46,565 nt of DNA from Bacteroidales bacterium (GCA_003818205.1 RPRQ01000037.1:1-46565), one strand, 5' to 3'; positions 1 through 9,454 are shown, counted from the first letter of the stretch. The notes: generated by a model from the sequence alone, not told the origin. Translations and numbers: made by a program.

Positions 1-200
1 AAAAATGCAGAAAAATCAAGTGTAAATCGAATCCTGTTAAAGTAGAATTAATGATAAATGATTTGTGCTTAACATGTCCATGCTAAAAGTCATAAAGGGG
101 GAGTAAGACATTTGGTGCAATCAGAGGTTCTAATAGATATATTCATAGTTAGTGTCTATCGGTATAGTAAAAATTGCTATAGACTTATAGATTTCCTCAT

Positions 201-240
201 GGCTGTGGTTTGGAATTTCTCACAATTCCAAACCACAGCC
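201..240 (+). terminator. Strong hairpin terminator of an upstream gene
   Basis: A perfect 17-bp inverted repeat (201-217 against 224-240) with a 6-base loop is followed by a short T-rich run. It looks like an intrinsic terminator for a gene lying off the left edge of the window. No open frame reaches it from position 1, so only untranslated sequence of that gene is present here. The stem would also work on the other strand, but no gene on the right reads towards it. Confidence 0.7.
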
Positions 241-362
241 TTTCTAATTAGGGTCTGCTGATTAAGTCAAACAACCTATTTATCGATTTGAAAAAAGAAT
301 TATAGCTTCAGGATTCATGGTTGTAGCAGGTGCGGTGGGATGGCAACCGAAGCCCGAAGGGC

Positions 363-441
363 GAGCTCAGCGAAGCTAAAACTGCGAGCCAGACAGGTCG
401 TGAACCGAACGAAGAGAGCTCGGCGGAGCCAATACTGCGAG
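363..441. repeat. Degenerate 26-bp direct repeat inside the element
   Basis: Bases 363-388 and 416-441 share 22 of 26 positions, both beginning GAGCTC and ending ACTGCGAG. The copies lie 53 bp apart inside the inverted-repeat-bounded element. Function is unknown. They suggest that the element's interior grew by local duplication. Confidence 0.5.
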
Positions 442-491
442 GCAAAGAATTACGCAAAAGGGGCTTGCCTACTTTTGCAGTAATTCTTGCC
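441..491. repeat. Long imperfect hairpin inside the element
   Basis: Bases 441-460 pair with 472-491 over about 19 positions with small indels, leaving an 11-base loop. The arms begin GGCAA and end GCAAAAG. No T-run follows, so it does not look like a plain terminator. It may be a structural part of the mobile element. Confidence 0.5.
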
Positions 492-571
492 TTGCAGTAG
501 AGCGGGAGGAACGGCGAAGCCCTCATGAGCCCGAGAGGGCGAATAACCATAGTTTTGCCTTGATTTTTTGT

Positions 572-612
572 TACCCTGCCTACCCTGCCTACCCTGCCTA
601 CCGACAGGCAGG
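572..612. repeat. Tandem 9-bp repeat ending in a hairpin
   Basis: The unit TACCCTGCC occurs three times in a row (572-598), followed by a partial fourth copy. The last unit overlaps a 7-bp stem, CCTGCCT (593-599) with AGGCAGG (606-612), followed by five T residues. The arrangement looks like an intrinsic terminator built from a slippage-prone repeat. Copy number may vary between strains. Confidence 0.6.
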
Positions 613-749
613 TTTTTCATCAAGGAAAAAGTAAAAGATGCAAGGAAATCAAGTAGTACATGAGAAAAACCTTGCATCCAAAATGAACTTAACTGTATTT
701 ATATGGCAGATAATCTATTCGTTAAGACTTATTCAGCAAGCCCTAATTA

Positions 750-1205
750 TAGTGTTTTATTAATTCGCTTATTTATTTTAGAAAGGTTAGGATTGGTATT
801 GAAAAGCAACCTCCAATAAAAAACATATATAAATTCACACAAGTTTAAAACTACACAAGTGTAATACTCCTGTTCAACAAAATATCAGCATAATAATTAT
901 CCTAAGTCGTATAGCTGAAAATCCTATAAAAAGATTCTTGCCGTAAAACGAAAATGTATCTATCTGCATATTAGCAACATGTAATGACTTGGACGTTTGT
1001 TATACTATTCAGGTAAAATATTATAGCCCGACGATTAAAATTCATTGTTATTTGAGAATGGAATACATGAAAAATAATTTATGATTCTTTAAAGAAAACA
1101 GATAAACGGGAAATATTTCTGAGTTCTTGCAAATTTTTATAAACACATTAATAGATACTAATAGCTTATTAAGTGTAATGTTTAACCCTAAAAACCTAAC
1201 TATTT
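750..1205. other. AT-rich gene-free leader upstream of susC
   Basis: I found no credible coding frame, tRNA or strong hairpin in this stretch. The sequence is very AT-rich, with stop codons in all frames. It presumably holds the promoter and 5' untranslated region of the susCD operon. I could not find an exact match to the Bacteroides -33/-7 promoter consensus, so I do not place a promoter. Confidence 0.5.
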
Positions 1206-1307
1206 ATGAAAAGAAAAAAAATGCTTAAACAGTTAAGATGTAAGCGTAAGTCTACGTCAACAACCATCGTTTACGCTTTTCAAGAGTCTAAATTTAAAAG
1301 TATTTGA
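1206..1307 (+). CDS. Possible 33-residue basic leader peptide upstream of susC
   Basis: An ATG at 1206 opens a 33-codon frame that ends in TGA at 1305-1307, two bases before the susC ATG at 1310. The peptide is strongly basic near its start (MKRKKMLK, then RCKRK) and has no signal sequence. The tight spacing would allow translational coupling or a leader role. It could equally be a chance frame in an untranslated leader. No function is assigned. Confidence 0.3.
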   Translation: MKRKKMLKQLRCKRKSTSTTIVYAFQESKFKSI

Positions 1308-1309
1308 TT

Positions 1310-4300
1310 ATGAGAAGAATATTGTATTTGCTAATTATCTCTCTTTTCGTGTCGTTTCATGCAAATGGACAAGGAAAAATGATTCAAGGAAAGGTAGTCG
1401 ATGAACAAGGGTTACCTTTGCCAGGGGTATCAGTTATTATTGTTGGGACGAATCAAGGTGTTTCAACAGATATTGATGGGAAATTCTCTATTGAAGCTGC
1501 AAAAGGTAGCCTTCTGCGATTGTCCTTCATTGGGTATAATACTCAGGAAGTAACTATTGGCGATCTATTGGAGGTTAATATTGCAATGGTGGCTGCAAGT
1601 CAACAAATTGATGAGGTTGTGGTTACTGCGTTAGGAATAAAACGAGAAAAAAAATCGTTAGGATATGCTGTTCAGGATGTTAAGTCTGAAGACTTAACCA
1701 CAGCTGGTGATGCTAACATTTCCACTGCACTACAAGGAAAAGTTGCGGGTGTGATAATTAGTGAATCAGGATCCGGTGCAGGTGGTTCTTCCAGAATTGA
1801 GATTAGGGGTGCTAGCTCTCTAACAGACAATAATAAACCGATGATTGTTGTTGATGGTGTACCTTTTAATAGCTCAAGTACTTTTATTGATCGTAATACA
1901 AACCAAAGCGATAATCAGGCTGGTGTTTGGGGAGGAACTGAAATTGCAGGTGGTATAGCAGACATCAATCCAGAGGATATTGAGTCAGTATCAGTGTTGA
2001 AAGGTGCAAATGCTGCAGCATTATATGGTTCAAGGGCAGGTAACGGTGTAATACTTATTACCACAAAGAAAGGGACTAGAAAGGGATTGAATATTAACTA
2101 TAGTACAAACTTTACTGTCTCAAAATTGGCATATTTTCATGAACTGCAAAATAAATATGGTCAAGGAAGTAACGGTGTTTACGATAGGTTTGGAACATCC
2201 TCTTGGGGGCCTCTTATGGAAGGTCAAATGCTGCAATCTTGGACTGGGGAGTTAATACCTTATTCTGCACAAACCGATAGGATAAAGGATTTTACTCGTG
2301 ATGGTACAAGCCAAAACCATAATCTTTCGGTTTCTGCTGGTAACGAGAACGGTTCGATTAGGGTTTCTGCTTCAAAAGGTAATGAAACGGGTATTTTAAA
2401 AGGCAATAAAATAAACAAATCCAATTTCGATTTAAGCACTATCTACAATATCTCAAAGTGGTTAAATATTGATGCTAAAGCATCCTATTTCCTTACAAAA
2501 GGTAGCAATAGGCCGGAAATGGGATACTATGGTATTATAACCTATTTCGATGCCATGCCAATGAACATTAGAAATAGAGACCTAAAAGCAGGTGTCGTTA
2601 TTGGTTCTGATGGTAGGCATATTGAAAAACTTTACACAACAACAAATGCAAATTACCGAAATCCATATTTTCTGCAAGAGCAAACCTATAATAACGATGA
2701 AAGAAACCGTGGATTTGGGTATTTTGCTACTACTTTTACAATTATTCCAGAGTTGAAGTTGAAGTTAAAATATGGACTAGATTTTTATCGTGAGGGAACA
2801 ACCAATGGGTACTATTTTGCAGACAATGTAAATTCTCAAAGACCTGATTATAATACAGGGCAAAAATTCTTTAAGGAGGAAAACTCAGAGTTTTTATTAA
2901 GTTATAACAAAGACTTTAAGGATTTCTCATTAAGTGTAAATGCTGGTGGAAATAGAATGTATTCATATTCTCAGAAACTTACCAGCAAGTCGGGACTTTT
3001 ACCTTCAGAAGGAAACTATTTCTTAGGCTATGGAACAAACATCACATCTTCGGAGGATTTCAGAGAGCAAGAAGTTCAATCGATTTATGGATTTGCTCAG
3101 TTTGGATACAAAAAACTTGTTTTCTTGGATATTACAGCCAGAAACGACTGGCCTTCAACTCTTCCAGTTGATAATAATTCTTATTTTTATCCATCTGTAA
3201 GTTTGAGTGGGATTGTCTCTGAAATGGTAAAACTACCCGATTGGTTTTCTTATGCAAAAGTAAGATCCTCATGGGCTCAGGTGGGGAAAGGTACCGAACC
3301 TTATTGGATAGATGAGAATTACTTTATAACTACTTGGAATTTTAACCTTTTAAATGGAAATGTACCTGGAGTTTTGGTAAACAAAAACCTGAAGCCAGAG
3401 ATCTCTTCTTCTGTTGAGTTTGGTGCCGATCTAAGATTTTTAAATAATCGAATTGGTCTTGATTTTACCTACTATGATGAGGAAACAAAGAATCAAATAT
3501 TGCCATTAGAAATGGATCAAAGCACTGGTTATTCAAAGAAACTTATTAATGCTGGCTTAATTACCAATAAAGGTGTTGAAATATTATTAAATACTACACC
3601 CGTTAAGTCCAAAGATTTTCAACTTGAAGTAGGGTTTAATTTTGCTAAAAACACGACTATACTTAAAAAGTTAGATCCAGATGTGAAAGTATATCCTTTT
3701 GGAAGCGGTATTATAGGTATTGAGGGTGAAAAGATGGGTGATATCAGCGGTTCAGTTTATTCAAAGGATGTTAATGGTAAAATTATTGCTGGTGCTGATG
3801 GATTACCAATGATTCAGGATAGCTTAGTTACAATAGGCAATATGCAACCTGATTGGACCGGCTCTGTTTCATTAAAAGCGAATTATAAGGGGTTGTATCT
3901 TTCTGCGCTTATTTCTATTCAACAAGGTGGTGATATCTTATCAATTTCTGAACAAGCTGCAACTGCTAATGGTAACGCTCAAAGAACGGTAACAAATGAC
4001 CGAATGTCATTTTTCTTTGATGGGCCAACGGAAAGCGGTGGCGTAAATAATACGTTAATCTCAGCGCAGCAGTATTGGGGTAGAGTTTCTTCAGTTAGTG
4101 AGGAGTTTATTTACGATGCATCAAATATGAAAATGAGAGAATTAGCTATAGGGTATGAACTACCTAAAAATTTGCTAGATAAAATTCCATTTGCAGCAGT
4201 TAAAAGTGCAAGGATTGCTTTGGTTGGCCGTAACTTGTTCTATTTCTACAAGCATACACCTGGAACAGCCCCTGATGCAAGTTCTTACAGTAATGGATAC

Positions 4301-4375
4301 GCTGCTCAGGCACTTGACTTTGGAGGTATTCCTGCCGCTAGGACATACGGTTTCTCGATAAACATTGGATTTTAA
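1310..4375 (+). CDS. susC: SusC-like TonB-dependent outer-membrane glycan importer
   Basis: Encodes about 1,021 residues forming a TonB-dependent beta-barrel that imports oligosaccharides across the outer membrane, working with the SusD lipoprotein encoded next. The order is a signal peptide (about 1-20), a carboxypeptidase-regulatory-like (CarboxypepD_reg) domain (about 25-100), a plug domain with the typical SVLKGANAAALYGSRAG stretch, and a long barrel ending in an aromatic residue (NIGF). There is no N-terminal STN domain, so it is not expected to signal to an anti-sigma factor. I chose ATG 1310 over the TTG six bases upstream because the signal peptide starts there. The mannosidase-rich neighbourhood suggests a mannose-rich glycan, but the sequence alone does not show the substrate. 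Confidence 0.95.
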   Translation: MRRILYLLIISLFVSFHANGQGKMIQGKVVDEQGLPLPGVSVIIVGTNQGVSTDIDGKFSIEAAKGSLLRLSFIGYNTQEVTIGDLLEVNIAMVAASQQIDEVVVTALGIKREKKSLGYAVQDVKSEDLTTAGDANISTALQGKVAGVIISESGSGAGGSSRIEIRGASSLTDNNKPMIVVDGVPFNSSSTFIDRNTNQSDNQAGVWGGTEIAGGIADINPEDIESVSVLKGANAAALYGSRAGNGVILITTKKGTRKGLNINYSTNFTVSKLAYFHELQNKYGQGSNGVYDRFGTSSWGPLMEGQMLQSWTGELIPYSAQTDRIKDFTRDGTSQNHNLSVSAGNENGSIRVSASKGNETGILKGNKINKSNFDLSTIYNISKWLNIDAKASYFLTKGSNRPEMGYYGIITYFDAMPMNIRNRDLKAGVVIGSDGRHIEKLYTTTNANYRNPYFLQEQTYNNDERNRGFGYFATTFTIIPELKLKLKYGLDFYREGTTNGYYFADNVNSQRPDYNTGQKFFKEENSEFLLSYNKDFKDFSLSVNAGGNRMYSYSQKLTSKSGLLPSEGNYFLGYGTNITSSEDFREQEVQSIYGFAQFGYKKLVFLDITARNDWPSTLPVDNNSYFYPSVSLSGIVSEMVKLPDWFSYAKVRSSWAQVGKGTEPYWIDENYFITTWNFNLLNGNVPGVLVNKNLKPEISSSVEFGADLRFLNNRIGLDFTYYDEETKNQILPLEMDQSTGYSKKLINAGLITNKGVEILLNTTPVKSKDFQLEVGFNFAKNTTILKKLDPDVKVYPFGSGIIGIEGEKMGDISGSVYSKDVNGKIIAGADGLPMIQDSLVTIGNMQPDWTGSVSLKANYKGLYLSALISIQQGGDILSISEQAATANGNAQRTVTNDRMSFFFDGPTESGGVNNTLISAQQYWGRVSSVSEEFIYDASNMKMRELAIGYELPKNLLDKIPFAAVKSARIALVGRNLFYFYKHTPGTAPDASSYSNGYAAQALDFGGIPAARTYGFSINIGF

Positions 4376-4393
4376 CCATTAAATATTACTAAT

Positions 4394-5938
4394 ATGAAGA
4401 ATATAATAGTATACATATTTTCACTTCTCTTAATCTTTTCTGTGAGCAGCTGTACTAAAGATTTTGAGGAGATGAATACAATTCCTAACGCAGTAACCGA
4501 GGTCAACCCTGCTTATTTCCTTTCAGGTATCGAACAGGCCGTATTTGCCAATTACCAGAGGAACATTAATCTTTATCCAGATCTGTATAGTCAGTATTTC
4601 GCAAATACCGTTCGAGGATTTGGTTCGCCTAGGTATGAATATAATGATGGATGGATTGGAAATCAGTGGAAGGAGTTTTATTCGGAGCATTTACGAAAAT
4701 CCATTGCAATTAATAAGCAGTATAAGGATAATCCTATCTATGCAGAAGAACTTGCAATCAACGAAATTTTGATTTGCTACTGGTGGTCAAGAATGACAGA
4801 TACATATGGCGATATCCCATATTTTGGAGCCGGTGAAGGGGTAACTGTTCCATACAATACACAACAGGAGATATACACCGATCTATTTGCGCGATTAGAA
4901 AGTGCGGTTAATAGCTTACCTGGATCTGGAACACAAGTAAACTATGGTGAATACGACCTGATTTACAAAGGCGATGTTCAGAAATGGAAAAAATTTGGTA
5001 ATTCTCTTCGTTTACGTTTGGCAATGAGGATATCAAAAGCAGACCCTACAAAAGCAGCAGCTGTAGCTTCATCAGCTATTTTAGCGGGAGTGATGACAAG
5101 CAACGATGATGTGGCAAAAGTTCCCATGTGGAAATCAGGATGGTACGATTATTTACATCAAACGGCATGGTTTTGGGGTAACGTTAGAGTGTCAAAAACT
5201 TTCACAAATTATCTATACAGCGAATCATCGGTTGGAGAAGATCCTCGTACACCTCTATGGCTTACCTATCAAAGGGATGATGAAGCAGTAACAAGAGAGT
5301 CCTTGGGTCTTGCTACCTATAATGGTCTAGAAAATGGTTATGGAATTAATATGCCTACTGATAAATACGATCGCGCCACAATTAATTTGTTTGGCGGCTA
5401 TAAAGATTTTTCTGGTGAAGGTGTTAACGCTATGTACTGCCCAATCATGTTCTACTCCGAGGTTCTTTTCTTGCAAGCCGAAGCAGCTTTAAGAGGTTGG
5501 GGCGGTGATGCTAATGCATTATACAAGCAGGGAATACAGGCTTCGATGAATTATGTTGGGGTTGATGCTACCGCTGCTCAGAGCTATATTGCTGGTGTAG
5601 CTGATTTGAGTGGTTCAAACGAAGCTAAACTTAAGAAAATCATTACCCAGAAATGGATTTCAAACTTCCCCAACGGGGTTGAAGGATGGGCCGATTTCAG
5701 AAGAACTGATTACCCTGATCTTACCTTACCTATTGATGGAATAAGTAGTAATGCAACTGTTGCGCCTAATACATATGTCAAGCGTATCAGATACCCTAAT
5801 AACCAGCATGATTTGAATAGCAAATCAATTCCTGCTGCTTTTAATACACTTGATAAGGATCGTATGGACATAAGGCTATGGTGGGATGTTGCTGGTACTG
5901 AAACCAAGGTTGCTGGACTAATGAATAGTAACTTTTAA
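4394..5938 (+). CDS. susD: SusD/RagB-family surface glycan-binding lipoprotein
   Basis: Encodes 514 residues. It is the lipid-anchored lid that sits on the SusC barrel and captures glycans at the cell surface. A lipoprotein signal peptide ends at Cys20 (VSSC). The helical TPR-like fold of the family is suggested by stretches such as WWSRMTDTYGDIPYFG (about residues 132-147) and by the EVLFLQAEAALRGWG segment, which place it in the SusD-like_2 group. It starts 18 bases after susC and was almost certainly co-transcribed with it. Length and signal peptide are normal for the family. Confidence 0.95.
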   Translation: MKNIIVYIFSLLLIFSVSSCTKDFEEMNTIPNAVTEVNPAYFLSGIEQAVFANYQRNINLYPDLYSQYFANTVRGFGSPRYEYNDGWIGNQWKEFYSEHLRKSIAINKQYKDNPIYAEELAINEILICYWWSRMTDTYGDIPYFGAGEGVTVPYNTQQEIYTDLFARLESAVNSLPGSGTQVNYGEYDLIYKGDVQKWKKFGNSLRLRLAMRISKADPTKAAAVASSAILAGVMTSNDDVAKVPMWKSGWYDYLHQTAWFWGNVRVSKTFTNYLYSESSVGEDPRTPLWLTYQRDDEAVTRESLGLATYNGLENGYGINMPTDKYDRATINLFGGYKDFSGEGVNAMYCPIMFYSEVLFLQAEAALRGWGGDANALYKQGIQASMNYVGVDATAAQSYIAGVADLSGSNEAKLKKIITQKWISNFPNGVEGWADFRRTDYPDLTLPIDGISSNATVAPNTYVKRIRYPNNQHDLNSKSIPAAFNTLDKDRMDIRLWWDVAGTETKVAGLMNSNF

Positions 5939-5981
5939 TTTACTATAATGCTCATTATATCGAATGCTAAAATTTAAAGAG

Positions 5982-7853
5982 ATGAATGGATTAAATATAA
6001 ATAGAAACTTCCTTTCCCGAATTACGATCATCTTGTTATTGCTTATGGCAGTGTCGTGTAAAAAGGATGAAACCAATAAGATATTTACTAATGCTTCGCT
6101 GGATGCCGTTATTACTGAGGCCGAAACCCTTTTAACCAATAGCAATGAGGGTACTCTACCTGGCCAATATAAACCTGGTTCTAAAAAAGAACTGCAGGAG
6201 GTTGTTGTTTGGGCCGAATGGAAAAAGGAAAATTCCAAAGCAGAAGCAGAACTTGATGATGCTGCTAATAAAGTAACTATTTACATTAATAAGTTCAAAG
6301 CAAACGTTGTTACTCTGGCTATTCCTTGGATACATCAGGACGTAGGAACCTGCATAAAAGTATCTGAAAAAACAGGAACCTCAGTACAATCTCTTACAAA
6401 CCAAAGTTTCACTATTGAAGCCAAGTTCTATTTTCTCGACTTAGCTCAAAGAGGATGGTGCAATGAACTTTTTTGCAAAGTAACAGATGGTAAAGGGTTT
6501 GAGGTGAGATGTTTTGGTGACGGTTCTTTTAACTTTGCAGTCGGTATTGGTAGTGATTGGGCTCAACAAACCACAGCAAAAAATCTTGTAAAGTCAGGGG
6601 AGTGGGTACATGTTGCCTTCGTGAATGAAATTACAAAACAAACATTATACGTTAACGGTGTTGAAGTCGGGTCGCAAACAGCAACCTATGTCAACTCTCG
6701 TAATGAAGACCCCTTTACAGTTGGAAATGTACTAATGTGGGGAAGCGATAGGGTTATGAATGGTATGGTGAAGGATTTAAGGTTTTGGTCTACAGCGCGA
6801 AGTGGATCGGAAATAAGCACCAATAAGGATGCTATACTTATGGGTAGCGAACAAAACCTTGCCATGTTTTTCCCTTTCAATGCGGATTTAGGAACAGAAG
6901 TAATTGATAATTCGGGCAACTATAAAGCCTCTTTTATTGGCAATGTTACATGGGTGCCAAATGGAATTCCTCCTGTAATTGAAATTGACTATAGTGCACT
7001 TAATGCTGCAATTACCGCAATTACTACATTAAAAGAGAGTATTACTACGGAAGGAACTAATAATGGGGATTACCCAGTAGGAACGAAAGCATATTTACAA
7101 AGTTTGATCGAAGTTGGTAATGCTTTAAAGACTTCTTCACCAAAGCAATATCAGGTTGATGCTTTGGTTACTAATATCAATGCAAATTTAGGCTTGGTTA
7201 ATGCCTACCTAGTTGCAGATGCCAATGGAATTTATGTAGATCGAGAAGACCCCAAATCTGTTGGATTAAGGATTACACCTAACTACACCCCTCAAGGGGA
7301 CTATACCGTTGAGTTTGATGTTAATCTTAAAACTCTTAAAATGGATGGTACGGGGGAAATGTTTAACAATGGTGAGTTTGGAATTTGGGTTTATGGATAC
7401 AAAGAGATAACAGAAGAAGCAATAACTAAGTCAGGGGGCCTATACAACTTTACAAGTTCAAGTACTGGATGGACAGGGCCAAAAACAGGTTCGCTTGTAA
7501 TGAAACCAGGAAACTGGCAACACATTGCTATTGTTCATGACAATACTGCTCGAACAACAGCAATCTATGTTGATGGTATTCAATATGCTAAACAAACCAA
7601 CATCGGTGTTCCCAATGTTTCCGGCTGGGGTGAAATATGGCTAGGTAATGGTTGGGGAAAGATGAATGGTACCATTAAGGATTTTCGTCTTTGGGATGAA
7701 GTAAGAGCTGTTGGCGATTTAGATGCCACAATTACTGGTACTGAGCCAAATCTTAAAATTTATTTCCCATTAAATAAAGTTGCTGGGATCAATTTTAAGG
7801 ATGTTACCGGTAATTTTAGCGCAGAGCTTAAAGGTGTAGTTTGGCAAAAATAG
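5982..7853 (+). CDS. Surface lipoprotein with two FIVAR-like/LamG repeats (probable SGBP)
   Basis: Encodes about 623 residues from ATG 5982; an in-frame ATG at 5964 would add six. The lipoprotein signal ends at Cys26 (MAVSC). The rest is a two-fold repeat: a helical FIVAR-like segment (about 40-110), a concanavalin/LamG-type domain (about 110-325), a second FIVAR-like segment (about 336-410) and a second LamG domain (about 412-623). Both halves share the marks GxYxxGxKxxLQ, GEWVH/GNWQH and a KDLRFW/KDFRLW strand. As the third gene after susCD it sits where surface glycan-binding proteins usually do, and the LamG folds probably bind the glycan. The ligand is unknown. Confidence 0.8.
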   Translation: MNGLNINRNFLSRITIILLLLMAVSCKKDETNKIFTNASLDAVITEAETLLTNSNEGTLPGQYKPGSKKELQEVVVWAEWKKENSKAEAELDDAANKVTIYINKFKANVVTLAIPWIHQDVGTCIKVSEKTGTSVQSLTNQSFTIEAKFYFLDLAQRGWCNELFCKVTDGKGFEVRCFGDGSFNFAVGIGSDWAQQTTAKNLVKSGEWVHVAFVNEITKQTLYVNGVEVGSQTATYVNSRNEDPFTVGNVLMWGSDRVMNGMVKDLRFWSTARSGSEISTNKDAILMGSEQNLAMFFPFNADLGTEVIDNSGNYKASFIGNVTWVPNGIPPVIEIDYSALNAAITAITTLKESITTEGTNNGDYPVGTKAYLQSLIEVGNALKTSSPKQYQVDALVTNINANLGLVNAYLVADANGIYVDREDPKSVGLRITPNYTPQGDYTVEFDVNLKTLKMDGTGEMFNNGEFGIWVYGYKEITEEAITKSGGLYNFTSSSTGWTGPKTGSLVMKPGNWQHIAIVHDNTARTTAIYVDGIQYAKQTNIGVPNVSGWGEIWLGNGWGKMNGTIKDFRLWDEVRAVGDLDATITGTEPNLKIYFPLNKVAGINFKDVTGNFSAELKGVVWQK

Positions 7854-7910
7854 ATTTTATCGATTTTTTTTAGTTGTTAGTGTAATCTTAGGTTTATTGA
7901 TTTAGGTAAT

Positions 7911-7937
7911 AAGCAATCCGGTAAATCCGGATTGCTT
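7911..7937 (+). terminator. Hairpin closing the susCD operon
   Basis: An 11-bp perfect inverted repeat (AAGCAATCCGG with its complement) has a 5-base loop and ends in T-rich sequence, 58 bases after the SGBP stop. It looks like an intrinsic terminator separating the susCD block from the GH47 gene. Confidence 0.75.
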
Positions 7938-8083
7938 TATCTAATGCTCTTATTCTTGATAAAACATTCAGTCATGGGGTCGAAATGGCTGATGATTAGA
8001 ATAAAACCTTATTAGGATTTCAAACCCTGACATGGTTATCAACCGATTTGACCCAACACCAAACATTCTAACATATAATTCTT

Positions 8084-9454
8084 ATGTATAAAATTTCCAT
8101 TATTACCCTCCTTATAAGCACTTTACTTATTTCGGGTTGTAATTCCTTTAAGAAGAATAAGCCCTCTTCTGTCAATAAAGAGGAGATGGCCAGTAAGGTG
8201 ATCGATGAGTTTAAGCATGCCTGGAATGGGTATAAAAAGTACGCTTGGGGGCATGATGCTTTGAATCCTCTTTCAGGTGGCTTTCACGATTGGTATAAAG
8301 AATCTCTACTCATGACTCCAGTTGATGCCTTCTCCACAATGTGCACGATGGGGCTCGAAGAGGAAAAGAAAGAGGCGAAGGAGATAATCTTCTCAAAACT
8401 ATCGTTCGATAAGGATATGTACGTTCAGCATTTCGAAATTTCTATCAGATTGCTGGGGGGGTTGCTTTCAGCCTATCAGATGGATGGCGATGAACGGTTT
8501 TTAAAGCTAGCCGAGGATTTAGCTACCAGAATGCTGCCCGTTTGGAGCTCACCAACTGGTTTACCCTACCGATACGTAAACCTAAAAACGGGAGCGGTTC
8601 GCGATTCCATCTCGAACCCTGCTGAGCTGGGCACTTACGTTTTAGAGTATGCAACCCTATCGAGTATCACAAAAAAACCTATCTTTAAAGAGAAGGCCGA
8701 GAAGGCTTTACTATACCTAAGCGAAAAACGATCGAGCATTGACCTGATTGGCTCCTCAATCAACATAAATACCGGGGAATGGGTTGATAAAATGTCCCAT
8801 ATCCGTGGTGGAATCGACTCTTACCTCGAATACCTAATTAAATACTACCTTTTTACGGGCGATAAAAAATATAAAGTTCTATGGGATAAGCATAAGCAAG
8901 CATTGGACAAATATGCAGCCCAAACGGTTGAATCAGGGCTTTGGTACAGCGTTGTTGATATGAATACGGGCGAGAGAAAAGCAACAGTATACGGAGCTCT
9001 TGATGCTTTTTATCCAGGTACTTTGTGTCTTGGTGGCGATTTGGAGCAAGCCAAGAAACTTCAGGAATCAAATTTTAAGCTTTGGACTCTTCACGGGGTT
9101 GAACCAGAGGCTATTGATTATACTACAATGCAGATTCCCGAAGGGAATAGCTTCTATATACTAAGACCCGAGAATATTGAATCGGCCTTTTACCTTTACC
9201 GGTTTACCAAGGACGAAAAATACCTGAAAATGGGCGTTGAGTACTACGAAAGCTTAAAAAAGTATTGTCGTACTGATATAGCCTATGCTCATATAAAGGA
9301 TGTAGCAACCAAGGAAAAGGAGGATGTTATGGAAAGCTTTTTCCTGGCAGAAACCCTTAGTTACCTATATCTGATTTTTGCCCCAGAAGAAAAATTCAGC
9401 TTCGAAACGCATGTTTTTAACACAGAGGCACATCCCTTGAAAAAGTTAAACTAG
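8084..9454 (+). CDS. GH47 class I alpha-1,2-mannosidase lipoprotein
   Basis: Encodes 456 residues. The GH47 family removes alpha-1,2-linked mannose with inversion, using a bound calcium ion. Hallmarks are PVDAFSTMCTMGL (about 84-96), FEISIRLLGGLLSAYQ (about 118-133), IRGGIDSYLEYLIKYY, LRPENIESAFYLYRF (about 358-372) with its catalytic glutamate, MESFFLAETLSYLYL and the C-terminal TEAHP at 447-451, whose threonine normally binds calcium. A lipoprotein signal ends at Cys19 (ISGC), so it acts in the periplasm or at the surface. It begins a cluster with GH92, a transporter and GH130. GH47 is best known from eukaryotic N-glycan processing and is less common in bacteria. Confidence 0.9.
   Translation: MYKISIITLLISTLLISGCNSFKKNKPSSVNKEEMASKVIDEFKHAWNGYKKYAWGHDALNPLSGGFHDWYKESLLMTPVDAFSTMCTMGLEEEKKEAKEIIFSKLSFDKDMYVQHFEISIRLLGGLLSAYQMDGDERFLKLAEDLATRMLPVWSSPTGLPYRYVNLKTGAVRDSISNPAELGTYVLEYATLSSITKKPIFKEKAEKALLYLSEKRSSIDLIGSSININTGEWVDKMSHIRGGIDSYLEYLIKYYLFTGDKKYKVLWDKHKQALDKYAAQTVESGLWYSVVDMNTGERKATVYGALDAFYPGTLCLGGDLEQAKKLQESNFKLWTLHGVEPEAIDYTTMQIPEGNSFYILRPENIESAFYLYRFTKDEKYLKMGVEYYESLKKYCRTDIAYAHIKDVATKEKEDVMESFFLAETLSYLYLIFAPEEKFSFETHVFNTEAHPLKKLN

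Larger units (their letters stand above)
245..749. mobile_element. Non-coding element with terminal inverted repeats (MITE-like or decayed IS)
   Basis: The first 24 bases (245-268) and the last 24 bases (726-749) are inverted copies of each other with three mismatches; the shared core reads TAATTAGGG, two variable bases, then TGCTGA. The interior is richer in GC than its surroundings. It contains a long hairpin (441-491), a 26-bp degenerate direct repeat (363-388 and 416-441) and a 9-bp tandem repeat (572-602). Neither internal open frame (80 and 75 codons, minus strand) resembles a transposase. I infer a non-autonomous mobile element or the shell of a decayed insertion sequence. The outer TAATTA bases could be part of the repeats or a target-site duplication. 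Confidence 0.5.

Noticed and set aside
308-677. Two minus-strand frames of 80 and 75 codons within the left-hand element
   Set aside because: They cover hairpins and tandem repeats, have low-complexity residues (for example GRQGRQGRQG) and no signal of a protein family. They are better explained as chance frames in repeat DNA.
1-1300. ECF sigma/anti-sigma or hybrid two-component regulator in front of susC
   Set aside because: No coding frame of suitable length or motif exists upstream of susC in the window.
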